Origin: Christensenellaceae bacterium
GTDB lineage: Bacteria > Bacillota > Clostridia > Christensenellales > Aristaeellaceae
Direction: 5' to 3'
Length of the DNA: 33,773 bases
NCBI GenBank assembly: GCA_012837835.1
Contig: DUQK01000013.1
Span: 1-33,773, forward strand
Every line of letters starts with the position of its first letter. The stretch's first letter is position 1. Positions 1 to 7,962 of this stretch are shown in pieces. Below the pieces are notes generated by a model. That model was given only the letters and a program-made list of their open reading frames with translations. It made no database searches and had not been told where the DNA came from. Both the position numbers and the translations under genes were made by a program.

Positions 1-1344
1 CTATTTATGCGGGCGAAGATTGTTAGCGCTATACGGAATTTCATGGACAGCCAAGGCTTTATAGAGGTTGAAACGCCTATACTTACAAAATCAACCCCTG
101 AAGGGGCTAGGGATTTCCTCGTGCCAAGCCGTATACATCCGGGTGAGTGCTATGCGCTGCCTCAAAGCCCGCAGATTTATAAGCAGCTTCTCATGGTGGG
201 CGGTTTTGATAGGTATTATCAGATAGCCAAATGCTTTAGGGACGAGGACTCAAGAGCCGACAGGCAGCCCGAGTTTACTCAGCTGGATATGGAGATGTCT
301 TTCGTTGAACCTAAGGATGTACAAACAGTTATTGAGGGCGCTTTCAACAGTGTGTTTACAAATGTGCTGGGTACGCCTCTTTCCTTACCGCTTAAACGCA
401 TAACTTGGAAAGAAGCTATGGAGCGTTACGGAAGCGATAAACCCGATACCCGCTTTGAAATGTATATACAAGATGTATCAGATACTGTTAAAGAATGCGG
501 CTTTTCAGTGTTTGAAAGCGTGGTGGATGCCGGTAACATAGTATGCGGAATTACAGCTAAAGGTCAGGCGGATAACTTATCCCGTAAAAATATAGACGCC
601 CTTACTGATTATGCAAAAACCTACCATGTAAAAGGGCTTGCTTGGTACGCTATTAATAGCGATGGTACTATCCGCTCATCTTTTGCTAAATTCATGAGCG
701 ATGAATCCCTAAATAAGCTTATAAGCGATATGGATTGTAAAACTGGGGATATAATGTTTTTCATTGCGGATAAGCGCATAACTGCGCTAACTGCTATGGG
801 GCAATTAAGGCTTAAACTGGGTAAAGACCTTGACCTCATAGATACATCTCGAAACGATTTGTTCTGGGTAACTGAGTTTCCTCTCTTTGAATATAGTGAG
901 GAAGACCAGCGCTATGTAGCGGCTCACCACCCCTTTACAATGCCTATGGACGAGGATTTTGACTTAATTGATACAAATCCGCATATCATGCGCGCAAAAT
1001 CCTATGACCTTGTTATGAACGGTATAGAGATGGGTTCCGGTTCAATTAGGATACATTCTTCCGATATCCAGGAGAGGATGTTCAACATGCTGGGATTCAC
1101 TAAGGAAGAGGCATGGAAGCGCTTTGGTTTCCTGCTTGAAGCCTTCAAATACGGAACACCCCCCCATGGTGGTTTTGCCTTTGGTATAGACAGGCTTATA
1201 ATGGCGCTCAGCGGAAAAGAAAGCCTTAGAGATGTAATAGCATTCCCTAAAGCGCAAAACGCCTCCTGCCTTATGATGGCAACACCAAGCAGCGTGCCTG
1301 AAGAACAGTTAAAGCAACTTTATATTAAGTTTGAACTCGACTAG
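1..1344 (+). CDS. aspS: Aspartyl-tRNA synthetase, 5'-truncated by window edge
   Basis: This class II synthetase charges tRNA-Asp with aspartate in the cytoplasm. The frame is open from base 1, so the gene starts upstream; about 447 of the roughly 590 residues usual for the bacterial form are here, and the N-terminal anticodon-binding OB domain is missing. All three class II motifs are visible: motif 1 around GFIEVETPILTKSTPEGARD, motif 2 around FRDEDSRADRQPEFTQLD, and motif 3 GFAFGIDRLIMALSG near the C terminus. The middle part is the GAD insertion domain typical of bacterial AspRS. Whether it is discriminating or also charges tRNA-Asn cannot be judged without the N-terminal domain. The ATG at base 7 is an internal methionine. 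A new promoter follows within 10 nt of the stop. Confidence 0.97.
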   Translation, partial: LFMRAKIVSAIRNFMDSQGFIEVETPILTKSTPEGARDFLVPSRIHPGECYALPQSPQIYKQLLMVGGFDRYYQIAKCFRDEDSRADRQPEFTQLDMEMSFVEPKDVQTVIEGAFNSVFTNVLGTPLSLPLKRITWKEAMERYGSDKPDTRFEMYIQDVSDTVKECGFSVFESVVDAGNIVCGITAKGQADNLSRKNIDALTDYAKTYHVKGLAWYAINSDGTIRSSFAKFMSDESLNKLISDMDCKTGDIMFFIADKRITALTAMGQLRLKLGKDLDLIDTSRNDLFWVTEFPLFEYSEEDQRYVAAHHPFTMPMDEDFDLIDTNPHIMRAKSYDLVMNGIEMGSGSIRIHSSDIQERMFNMLGFTKEEAWKRFGFLLEAFKYGTPPHGGFAFGIDRLIMALSGKESLRDVIAFPKAQNASCLMMATPSSVPEEQLKQLYIKFELD

Positions 1345-1349
1345 TCTAA

Positions 1350-1378
1350 TTGCATTGAAATTTGAATTTTGCTATAAT
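1350..1378 (+). promoter_or_regulatory. Sigma-A promoter of the asp23-nusB operon
   Basis: TTGCAT (1350-1355) is followed after 17 nt by a perfect TATAAT (1373-1378) with an extended TG one base upstream. A strong AGAGGAGGTG ribosome site (1391-1400) and the asp23 GTG follow immediately. This probably drives the whole run of closely packed genes up to thiI. Confidence 0.8.
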
Positions 1379-1406
1379 CTTTCTATATAAAGAGGAGGTG
1401 TGAAGG

Positions 1407-1955
1407 GTGGCGAAGAAGAACGAAAATCTGCCTATCCATTCTGAAGATACAAATATAGACGGCGGCACCATAACCTATGCCCCTGAAGTAATAGCCATAA
1501 TAGCAGGCGTTGCAACAAGCGAAATTGAAGGTATAGCGGGCATGTGTGCTAGCGGCGGTTTTGGAGAAATTCTAGGCAAGAACAAAAACATCACCCGTGG
1601 TGTAAAGGTGGAAGTTGGCACCGAAGAAGTTTCGGTAGACCTTTATACCATAATAGAGTACGGACAGCCCATTCAAAAAGTGGCACAAGAAGTGCAGGAA
1701 AATGTCAGAAAAAACATTGAAGCCATGACGGGTCTTCACGTGGTGCGGGTTGATGTTCATGTTCAAGGCGTAAGCTTTGAAAAGGAAAAGCGCGAGGTGC
1801 AAAAGAGCCTTAGCTCCGCGGAAGTTCCGTCCCTGCCAAATACGGACGGTGATGAAGTGGTGATTGATAATTGTGAAGAAGAAATTGTAGAAAACGAATA
1901 TATTCAATCTGAACCTTTGAGCGAGGATAGCCCTGAAGAGGGTGACGAAGAGTAA
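1407..1955 (+). CDS. Asp23/Gls24 family envelope stress protein
   Basis: Asp23/Gls24 proteins are abundant small proteins held at the cytoplasmic face of the membrane by AmaP and linked to envelope stress. This 182-residue protein has the family core from about residue 18 (GTITYAPEVIAIIAGVATSE) to about 125 (VRVDVHVQGVSF), with the central GVKVEVGTEEVSVDLYTIIEYG segment. The last 45 or so residues are a family-atypical acidic, probably disordered tail. The start is GTG at 1407, fixed by the AGAGGAGGTG site 6 nt upstream. The next genes encode an AmaP-like anchor and a DUF2273 protein, the usual partners, which supports the call. Confidence 0.92.
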   Translation: MAKKNENLPIHSEDTNIDGGTITYAPEVIAIIAGVATSEIEGIAGMCASGGFGEILGKNKNITRGVKVEVGTEEVSVDLYTIIEYGQPIQKVAQEVQENVRKNIEAMTGLHVVRVDVHVQGVSFEKEKREVQKSLSSAEVPSLPNTDGDEVVIDNCEEEIVENEYIQSEPLSEDSPEEGDEE

Positions 1956-1956
1956 A

Positions 1957-2484
1957 ATGCAGGGTAACTATAGGAACCGCTCTTTATATGTTGTTGGTAC
2001 GCTGCTACTTACTGTTTTGGGCTTGTTCACAGTATTTTGTGCGCTGCATCCCGATTTTTTCTTCGGTAAAGAGATAGAGTATTTATTTTGGAAGCGTATA
2101 GTTACCCTTTGTGCCGGTCTGTATTTAGTAGCGTTTTCGCTGTACTTGCTGTTATCACCGTTTAAAAAAGAAAAGGATATCGAAAACTATCTAATCAGAA
2201 AGACTGAAAGCGGTGAACTTCGCATATCTCAAAGAGCGGTTGAAAATATAGTACAAAAATGCGTACAGCTACAGGAAGGGCTTAGTTTAAGCTCAATAGA
2301 AACCGCATTTAAGAGAGATGAGGTAGAAGTATCACTCTGCATTACTGTATCTGAAAACGTATCCATACCGGAAATTGTAGATAATCTGCAAAAAAACCTG
2401 CTTGCACAGCTTAAAACCTCCGTAGGTATTGAAAACGCTAAACTTATAGTATCAGTATCTGAAACTGTTAATGATGCTGTTTGA
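1957..2484 (+). CDS. amaP: AmaP-like membrane anchor for Asp23
   Basis: AmaP is a two-pass membrane protein that binds Asp23-type proteins and keeps them at the membrane. Here two hydrophobic segments lie near residues 8-33 and 42-65, followed by a soluble domain of about 110 residues with the alternating beta/alpha pattern of the family (for example EVEVSLCITVSENVSIPEIV). The protein is 175 residues from the ATG at 1957, which has GAGGGTGA 10 nt upstream. A GTG at 1942 would overlap asp23 further but has a poorly placed ribosome site. The gene sits directly after the Asp23 gene, with 1 nt between stop and start, which implies co-expression. Confidence 0.82.
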   Translation: MQGNYRNRSLYVVGTLLLTVLGLFTVFCALHPDFFFGKEIEYLFWKRIVTLCAGLYLVAFSLYLLLSPFKKEKDIENYLIRKTESGELRISQRAVENIVQKCVQLQEGLSLSSIETAFKRDEVEVSLCITVSENVSIPEIVDNLQKNLLAQLKTSVGIENAKLIVSVSETVNDAV

Positions 2485-2526
2485 TGCTGCTGTATTGCAG
2501 TATAAAAATAAAAGGAGTGAACGACA

Positions 2527-2895
2527 ATGAATGAAGATAAGAAATGTCCTTTTGAAAAAGTAAAACCCGGCACATCCGCAGGTGTAGTGTTCTACACGTT
2601 TTTCTTCTTTTTAGCGGGTCTGCTGCTAGTAAGCCTAGGTTTTTGGAAGGCTGTTTTCGTACTTTGCCTTACCTTAATAGGTTATTATATAGGCTCAACA
2701 CCGGATGTAAAATCAAGCTTAGGCAGCTTTTTTGATAAGGTATTACCCGAGCAGAACAAAAAAATAGTAGTTAGCGAAGAAGAAAAGGCGCAGGTTGAGA
2801 GCATGAGGCAGGACTTAGCTGATAAAACAGAGGAAGTCCCCGATAATACTCCTGAAGCTGAACCTCAAAAAGAGGCTGACGGGAAAGAAGAATAA
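2527..2895 (+). CDS. DUF2273-type small membrane protein
   Basis: The protein has 122 residues. Two closely spaced hydrophobic helices (about residues 17-55, with the short GFW turn between them) are followed by the conserved IGSTPD segment and a charged tail that ends very acidic (EEVPDNTPEAEPQKEADGKEE region). This is the layout of the DUF2273 proteins that accompany asp23 and amaP in Firmicutes. Its molecular role is unknown; from context it probably belongs to the same membrane-associated complex. AAAAGGAGTG lies 8 nt before the ATG. Confidence 0.85.
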   Translation: MNEDKKCPFEKVKPGTSAGVVFYTFFFFLAGLLLVSLGFWKAVFVLCLTLIGYYIGSTPDVKSSLGSFFDKVLPEQNKKIVVSEEEKAQVESMRQDLADKTEEVPDNTPEAEPQKEADGKEE

Positions 2896-2938
2896 TTGAT
2901 GTTGTTTTCTTCTATACCCACTGTTGAGGCGTGTTTGT

Positions 2939-3349
2939 ATGTCTAAACACGCTGCAAGGCGAGCTGCCGTACAGCTTGTGTATGAAAACATATTAGGCGG
3001 AGAGGGCGGAGATGACACCCTCTTTGGGCTTATTAAGTACCCTAAGGACGATGAAGATATCGCTTTTGTTTATGAGCTTTTTGATGGGGTAACCAAACAC
3101 TCTAATGAACTTGATAATATAATTTCAGATTATAGTCCCAAGCGGGAGCTGTCCCGCATACCCGTATTTGTGCGCGCCACTCTCAGAATAGCGCTTTATG
3201 AAATCATATATCATTCAGATACTTCGGTTTCCGTTGCGATAAATGAAGCTGTTGAAATCATAAAACGCTATTCTGAGCCTTCTGAAGCCGTATTTGTAAA
3301 CGGCTTACTTGGTGCTTATTCTAAGGCTTGCAGCGCTGATGGCGGATAA
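2939..3349 (+). CDS. nusB: Transcription antitermination factor NusB
   Basis: NusB pairs with NusE (S10) on boxA RNA to antiterminate rRNA operons. The 136-residue protein matches the all-helical family: MSKHAARRAAVQLVYEN at the start, then FVYELFDGVTKHSNELDNII and the C-terminal hallmark SVAINEAVEIIKRYSEPSEAVFVNGLLG. I start it at the ATG at 2939, with GAGG 9 nt upstream; a TTG at 2924 is in frame but adds residues not seen in the family. The 3' end overlaps the next gene by 11 nt. Confidence 0.95.
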   Translation: MSKHAARRAAVQLVYENILGGEGGDDTLFGLIKYPKDDEDIAFVYELFDGVTKHSNELDNIISDYSPKRELSRIPVFVRATLRIALYEIIYHSDTSVSVAINEAVEIIKRYSEPSEAVFVNGLLGAYSKACSADGG

Positions 3350-4283
3350 CAAAGCGTTTCTTGGTATTGATACAAGCTGTTATACTACTTCCGTTGCAGC
3401 GGTTGATGTAACTGGCAATATTATTGCATCTCAAAGGATAGCGCTTGAGGTTAAAAAGGGTTCAAGAGGGCTGCGCCAAAGCGAGGGTGTGTTTGCCCAT
3501 GTTAGAAATTTTCCCATAGCCTTTGCTAGAACTATGGAAAGGCTGGGGGACTGCACATTAAGCGCAGTGTGTGTTTCCTCAAGCCCTGTTGATGGCGAAG
3601 AGTCATATATGCCTGTGTTTATTGCGGGGAAAAGTTTTGCTGAGAGTATAGCAAAAACGCTTGATATTCCCTGCTATTACACAACCCATCAGATGGGGCA
3701 TTTAAGGGCGGCGCTTATCGGGAATGAACATATTAAAGAGCCTTTTGTTGCCCTGCATCTATCAGGCGGAACATCGGATTTTATGTTGTATGAAGATGGC
3801 AAGTTTAAGCTTCTCGCAAAATCTTTGGATTTGCATTTCGGTCAACTGGTGGATAGGGTGGGTGTGGCCATGGGGTTGTCATTTCCAAGCGGAGCTCAGC
3901 TAGAAAAATTGGCACAGGGTATAAAGGCTGAAGGTAAATATCCAGCAACTGTAAAAGATGGTGGACCTTGCCTTTCAGGTGCAGAAAAACAAGCTATGGA
4001 CGATATTGCCAGTGGTGATGCTTCCCAGAGCCAAATAGCTGCGGAAATCTACAACTGTTTGTATCGCAGCATAATTAAAACATTGAATGCCATTAACAAA
4101 AGCGGTTTACCTGTATTGGCGTTTGGCGGCGTTGCGTCTTCAGGTATACTAAGGGATCTTCTTAATAAATCCGGGGAATATTCGTTCGATTTTGCAGATG
4201 CCGCCTTATCAGGGGATAATGCAGTAGGTGTAGCACTACTGGCTATGAAAAAACATATGGATAGAGGGGAAAATAATGGCTAA
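3339..4283 (+). CDS. TsaD/Kae1-family ASKHA paralogue, not canonical TsaD
   Basis: The 314-residue protein is clearly related to TsaD, the t6A37 tRNA-modification ATPase, but looks like a second, divergent copy. The ATPase-fold segments GIDTSCYTTS, ALHLSGGTSDFML and FGGVASSG are present, and the metal-binding pair is kept as HQMGH (His117 and His121). Two TsaD hallmarks have changed: CDET has become CYTT, and the DDAAGEAFDK segment has become LHFGQLVDR. The ATG at 3339 overlaps nusB by 11 nt; an upstream start at 3309 adds only residues lying inside nusB. Proteins of this type are often annotated O-sialoglycoprotein endopeptidase beside nusB and xseA in Clostridia. The function is not established. 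Confidence 0.8.
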   Translation: MADNKAFLGIDTSCYTTSVAAVDVTGNIIASQRIALEVKKGSRGLRQSEGVFAHVRNFPIAFARTMERLGDCTLSAVCVSSSPVDGEESYMPVFIAGKSFAESIAKTLDIPCYYTTHQMGHLRAALIGNEHIKEPFVALHLSGGTSDFMLYEDGKFKLLAKSLDLHFGQLVDRVGVAMGLSFPSGAQLEKLAQGIKAEGKYPATVKDGGPCLSGAEKQAMDDIASGDASQSQIAAEIYNCLYRSIIKTLNAINKSGLPVLAFGGVASSGILRDLLNKSGEYSFDFADAALSGDNAVGVALLAMKKHMDRGENNG

Positions 4284-5112
4284 AATACTCAGCGGAAAAG
4301 AATTGTCAGAAAAATTATTAATTAAGCAGGCTGAAGAAGTGGCGCAGCTTAAGCAAAAAGGCATAGTGCCCGGATTGGTTGTAATACTGGTGGGTGAAGA
4401 CCCTGCAAGCCAAATATATGTACGCAATAAGATGCGCGCATGTGAAAAAGTGGGCATATATTCTGAAACAATACGCCTTGAGGAAAATACCAGCGAAGAG
4501 AAGCTTATAGAAGTAATCGATAGGCTAAACTCAGATGAAAAAATAAACGGTATATTGGTGCAGCTTCCGCTCCCAAGGCATATAGATGATCAGAATGTGT
4601 TAATGCGCATTTTACCAGAAAAGGATGTCGACGGTTTCCATATAGCAAATGCTGGTAAGCTATTTACCGGTCAAAAGAGTATGCTGCCGTGCACGCCAAA
4701 GGGCATTATGTATATGCTTGATGATGCCAAAATAGTTTTTGAAGGCAAAAACGCCGTTGTAATAGGCAGGTCAAATATAGTAGGTAAGCCAATTGCAATG
4801 CTGCTCCTAAACCGCAACTGTACGGTAACCATATGCCACTCCCGCACGCAAAATCTGTCTGAGTTTACAAAACATGCAGATATACTTGTAGCCGCTGTTG
4901 GTAAAGCTAAATTTGTTACTGCTGATATGGTTAAAAAAGGCGCTGTGGTAGTAGATGTAGGGATAAACCGTGTGGACGGAAAAGTAGTTGGCGATGTGGA
5001 TTTTGAACCCGTAAGTGAAGTCGCGGGTTACATAACTCCTGTTCCCGGAGGTGTTGGCAAAATGACAATAAGCATGTTAATTCAAAATACCATAGAGGCT
5101 GCTAAAGCGTGA
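4276..5112 (+). CDS. folD: Bifunctional methylene-THF dehydrogenase/cyclohydrolase FolD
   Basis: FolD interconverts 5,10-methylene-, methenyl- and 10-formyl-tetrahydrofolate for purine and fMet synthesis. The 278-residue protein is full length. The catalytic residues are visible: Tyr48 and Lys52 in YVRNK, Gln96 in VQLPLP and Asp119 in DGFH. The NADP-binding segment VVIGRSNIVGKPIAMLL and the C-terminal signature GYITPVPGGVGKMT are intact. It overlaps the upstream gene by 8 nt, with GAGGGGAA before its ATG, and shares a GTGA overlap with xseA. Confidence 0.97.
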   Translation: MAKILSGKELSEKLLIKQAEEVAQLKQKGIVPGLVVILVGEDPASQIYVRNKMRACEKVGIYSETIRLEENTSEEKLIEVIDRLNSDEKINGILVQLPLPRHIDDQNVLMRILPEKDVDGFHIANAGKLFTGQKSMLPCTPKGIMYMLDDAKIVFEGKNAVVIGRSNIVGKPIAMLLLNRNCTVTICHSRTQNLSEFTKHADILVAAVGKAKFVTADMVKKGAVVVDVGINRVDGKVVGDVDFEPVSEVAGYITPVPGGVGKMTISMLIQNTIEAAKA

Positions 5113-6293
5113 ACACACTTTCCGTAAGCGCATTAAATGAATATGTAAGGCGAACACTTGCTAGCGACCCTATGCTCCACTCTATAAGGCTAGAGGGTGA
5201 AGTTAGCAACTTTAAGCAGCATTCCTCCGGGCATTGGTATTTTTCTCTTAAGGACGAGAAATCCCGTATAGCCTGTGTTATGTTCAGACAGTTTAATATG
5301 CTCTCTAAAACCGTGCCTATGGATGGTATGAGGGTTATTTTAACAGGCTCTGTTGGGTTATATACTGCTTCGGGTAGCTATCAATTTTACGCGGAGGGTT
5401 TAGAAAAAAGCGGTACGGGAGCGCTTTATGAGCAGTTTCTTAAACTTAAAGAAAAGCTAGAAAAAGAAGGGCTTTTTGACCCTGCAAGAAAAAAGACGCT
5501 TCCCATGCTTCCAAAAGCTGTGGGTATAATAACTTCTCAAACGGGAGCTGTGCTTCATGATATATATAATGTTGTCAACAAACGCTTCCCCGGTATGACA
5601 CTTCTGCTTAAACCTTCATCTGTGCAAGGTGATACTGCGGCAGAGGAGTTATTAAGCGCAATAAAGGATTTTGAAAAAAGCGGGCTTGTTGATGTAATTA
5701 TTATTGGCAGGGGCGGCGGCTCTATGGAGGATTTGTGGCCCTTTAACGATGAAGCTCTTGTGCGCGCTGTTGCGGATTGCAGCGTGCCGGTTATATCTGC
5801 CGTAGGGCATGATACCGATTTTACTCTCTGCGATTTTGCCGCCGATGTGCGCGCTGCAACGCCATCTCAAGCCGCAGAATTTGCCGTGCCTGATAAGCTT
5901 TCTTTAAAATCTGGAATTATGCAGCAGCAAAGGCGTTTGTATAATGCTGCTCAATATCTAATACAGAGGAAGGATAATAGTATTCAGCAGCTTAAGGCAA
6001 GGATAACTCGCCATTCGCCTGAACATAAGCTTACCAACCTTAAAAATTTGATTAATGCAGACTTAATAAGGCTGAATATGTCTGTGCAAAAACATATGCT
6101 TGAGCATAAAGCTCAGCTTGATTCTTTGAGCAAGCATTTAAACGCTGTAAGCCCCATGGAAACGCTAAAAAGGGGCTATGCAATAGTGCGTAAAGGGGAT
6201 GAGCTTGTGCGTTCATACAAAGATGCTTATGGAGAAATGAGTATTACTTTCCATGATGGAAGTGTAAAAGTAAAGGAGGATAACAGTGTCTGA
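5109..6293 (+). CDS. xseA: Exodeoxyribonuclease VII large subunit
   Basis: XseA and XseB form exonuclease VII, which degrades single-stranded DNA from both ends in repair and mismatch correction. The 394-residue protein has an N-terminal OB fold (SNFKQHSSGHWYFSLKDE), the catalytic domain with GRGGGSMEDLWPFNDE and SAVGHDTDFTLCDFAADVRA, a coiled-coil region from about residue 270 and the closing LKRGYAIV motif. It starts at GTG 5109, which overlaps the folD stop as GTGA, so translation is probably coupled. Confidence 0.96.
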   Translation: MNTLSVSALNEYVRRTLASDPMLHSIRLEGEVSNFKQHSSGHWYFSLKDEKSRIACVMFRQFNMLSKTVPMDGMRVILTGSVGLYTASGSYQFYAEGLEKSGTGALYEQFLKLKEKLEKEGLFDPARKKTLPMLPKAVGIITSQTGAVLHDIYNVVNKRFPGMTLLLKPSSVQGDTAAEELLSAIKDFEKSGLVDVIIIGRGGGSMEDLWPFNDEALVRAVADCSVPVISAVGHDTDFTLCDFAADVRAATPSQAAEFAVPDKLSLKSGIMQQQRRLYNAAQYLIQRKDNSIQQLKARITRHSPEHKLTNLKNLINADLIRLNMSVQKHMLEHKAQLDSLSKHLNAVSPMETLKRGYAIVRKGDELVRSYKDAYGEMSITFHDGSVKVKEDNSV

Positions 6294-6501
6294 TTTAAGC
6301 TTTGAAAAGGGTACGGAAAAACTCCAAAACCTAATAACTAGCCTTGAACAACCTGATATAAAACTTGAGGATATGCTAACAACATATGAAGAAGGGATGC
6401 GGATTATTAAGCAGCTGCAAGACAAGTTGGGCGAGGCAGAAACCAAGCTTAAGCTACTTAACCGCGATTTGGAGATAAATATAAGCGATGCAGTGGAGTG
6501 A
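6286..6501 (+). CDS. xseB: Exodeoxyribonuclease VII small subunit
   Basis: The 71-residue helical protein is the regulatory small subunit of exonuclease VII. It has the family pattern SFEKGTEKLQNLITSLEQPDIKL...LEDMLTTYEEGMRIIKQ (split here for length). The start is GTG at 6286, set by the AAAGGAGGAT site just upstream. It overlaps xseA by 8 nt and ispA by 14 nt. Confidence 0.95.
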   Translation: MSDLSFEKGTEKLQNLITSLEQPDIKLEDMLTTYEEGMRIIKQLQDKLGEAETKLKLLNRDLEINISDAVE

Positions 6502-7375
6502 TAGATACACATATTACCAAAACATTGTAGAGGAAGCGCTTGATAGCGCAATCCCGCTTGCTGTATCCCCTTGGGAGGAGGGGCAAATTCCTCAAAGGCT
6601 TGCAGAAGCAATGCGGTATAGCCTTCTTTCAAAGGGAAAGCGTATAAGACCGGTATTGCTGCTTGCAGCACTTGATGTTGCTGGTGGGGATTTAAGGTGC
6701 GGCATACCCTTTGCAGTAGCGATAGAAATGATACATGCATATTCCCTCATACATGATGATTTACCCGCCATGGATAATGATATGTTAAGGCGCGGGCAGC
6801 CCACAAACCATTGTAAATTCGGGGAATGGACGGCAATACTTGCAGGCGATGCGCTTTTAACTGAGGCTTTTCACATAATGGCGCAGTCAGATAGCCCTTA
6901 TGCGCTTAAAGTAATAAAAGAAATGGCTAAAAGAGCCGGTGCATACGGCATGGTGGCAGGGCAAACAGCTGATTTGAGCTTTGAAGGTAAATTAGCAGAT
7001 GAAAACATGCTTAGCTACATACATAGGCATAAAACTTCGGATTTATTTATAGCCTCTATGAATGCGGGCTTTATGCTCGCAGGAAGTGATGATGGTTTAA
7101 TTAAAGCTGCTGAGAATTATGCTAAAATGCTTGGGCTTGCGTTCCAAATTACTGATGATTTGCTTGATGTATTAGGCTCAAGCGAAGAAGTTGGAAAAGC
7201 TGTAGGTAAGGATGATGATAAACTCACTTGGACTAATCTTAAAGGGGTTGAGCAAGCTAAAATAGACGCGGAAAAAGCGGTACAAAAAGCAGTTGACTAT
7301 GCCCAAAGTTTTGATTTTAGTGATTACGCATTTTTTGCGCCACTTGCGCAAAGCCTATTGCAGCGTGTAAAATAG
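6488..7375 (+). CDS. ispA: Polyprenyl synthase, probably farnesyl diphosphate synthase
   Basis: It condenses isopentenyl diphosphate with allylic diphosphates to supply precursors for undecaprenyl phosphate and quinones. The first aspartate-rich motif is HDDLPAMDND (Asp90, Asp91, Asp96) with the two-residue insertion typical of bacterial farnesyl synthases, and a tyrosine lies five residues before it, which favours a C15 product. The second motif is ITDDLLD (Asp223, Asp224, Asp227). Length (295) is normal. The gene follows xseB as in many bacteria, but the usual next genes (dxs, tlyA, argR, recN) are not here. Chain length is an inference from the motif only. Confidence 0.93.
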   Translation: MQWSDRYTYYQNIVEEALDSAIPLAVSPWEEGQIPQRLAEAMRYSLLSKGKRIRPVLLLAALDVAGGDLRCGIPFAVAIEMIHAYSLIHDDLPAMDNDMLRRGQPTNHCKFGEWTAILAGDALLTEAFHIMAQSDSPYALKVIKEMAKRAGAYGMVAGQTADLSFEGKLADENMLSYIHRHKTSDLFIASMNAGFMLAGSDDGLIKAAENYAKMLGLAFQITDDLLDVLGSSEEVGKAVGKDDDKLTWTNLKGVEQAKIDAEKAVQKAVDYAQSFDFSDYAFFAPLAQSLLQRVK

Positions 7376-7404
7376 TACTCAAACTATAGACTGGAGAAAT
7401 TAAA

Positions 7405-7962
7405 GTGGACGTATTTCATGAAGAGGTAGTAGTAAAAAACAACACGGCACTCCAAAGTGCAATGTACATTATGTCAATTATTATAATGGTTTTAAGCGGC
7501 GCCTATGCGCTAATAATGATTAACCCGCTTATATTCGTAATATCTAGCGAAGGCTTTTCAACAGCGCTTATACCTAATATAGTTTTGTTCCTAATGTCCA
7601 TCGCTAGCTGTGTACTCATCTTTCTTTATAAAGATAGGATTAAAACTGAGTATGAATACACCTTCACAAACGGCATTTTAGACTTTGCCAAGGTGTTCAA
7701 TAACCGCAAGCGTAAAAACCTAGGCTCAATGAATGTGCGCAATGTAGAAGCCTGCGGTCTTGTTTCATCGGGGTCTTTCACGCGTTTCAGCAGTATGCGG
7801 GGAGTTAAAATTACCAATTGGTTCCTAAACCGTGATTCGGAACTATTCTATTTTTACTTCGTAAAGAGCAACGAAAAGCAAATGATAGTAATAGAGCCAA
7901 GCGAAAATTTAAGAAACATGATAATTAAATTCGCAGGGCAAGGTAAATATCAGGTGAATTAA
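7405..7962 (+). CDS. Uncharacterised two-helix membrane protein
   Basis: The 185-residue protein is not one I can assign with certainty; it resembles small clostridial families of unknown function (DUF6106-like, from memory). Two hydrophobic helices lie near residues 19-48 and 53-73. They are followed by a soluble beta-rich domain of about 110 residues (YEYTFTNGILDFAKVFNNRKRKNL onward), which looks like a PH-type or DUF304-like fold. The start is GTG at 7405 with CTGGAG 8 nt upstream. Its stop and the nifZ start share one base (TAATG), so it is co-translated with the sulfur-transfer genes, but nothing in the protein itself points to sulfur chemistry. Confidence 0.7.
   Translation: MDVFHEEVVVKNNTALQSAMYIMSIIIMVLSGAYALIMINPLIFVISSEGFSTALIPNIVLFLMSIASCVLIFLYKDRIKTEYEYTFTNGILDFAKVFNNRKRKNLGSMNVRNVEACGLVSSGSFTRFSSMRGVKITNWFLNRDSELFYFYFVKSNEKQMIVIEPSENLRNMIIKFAGQGKYQVN

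Noticed and set aside
6213-6740. 175-codon minus-strand frame across xseB-ispA
   Set aside because: Overlaps three real genes and has no recognisable domain or ribosome site.
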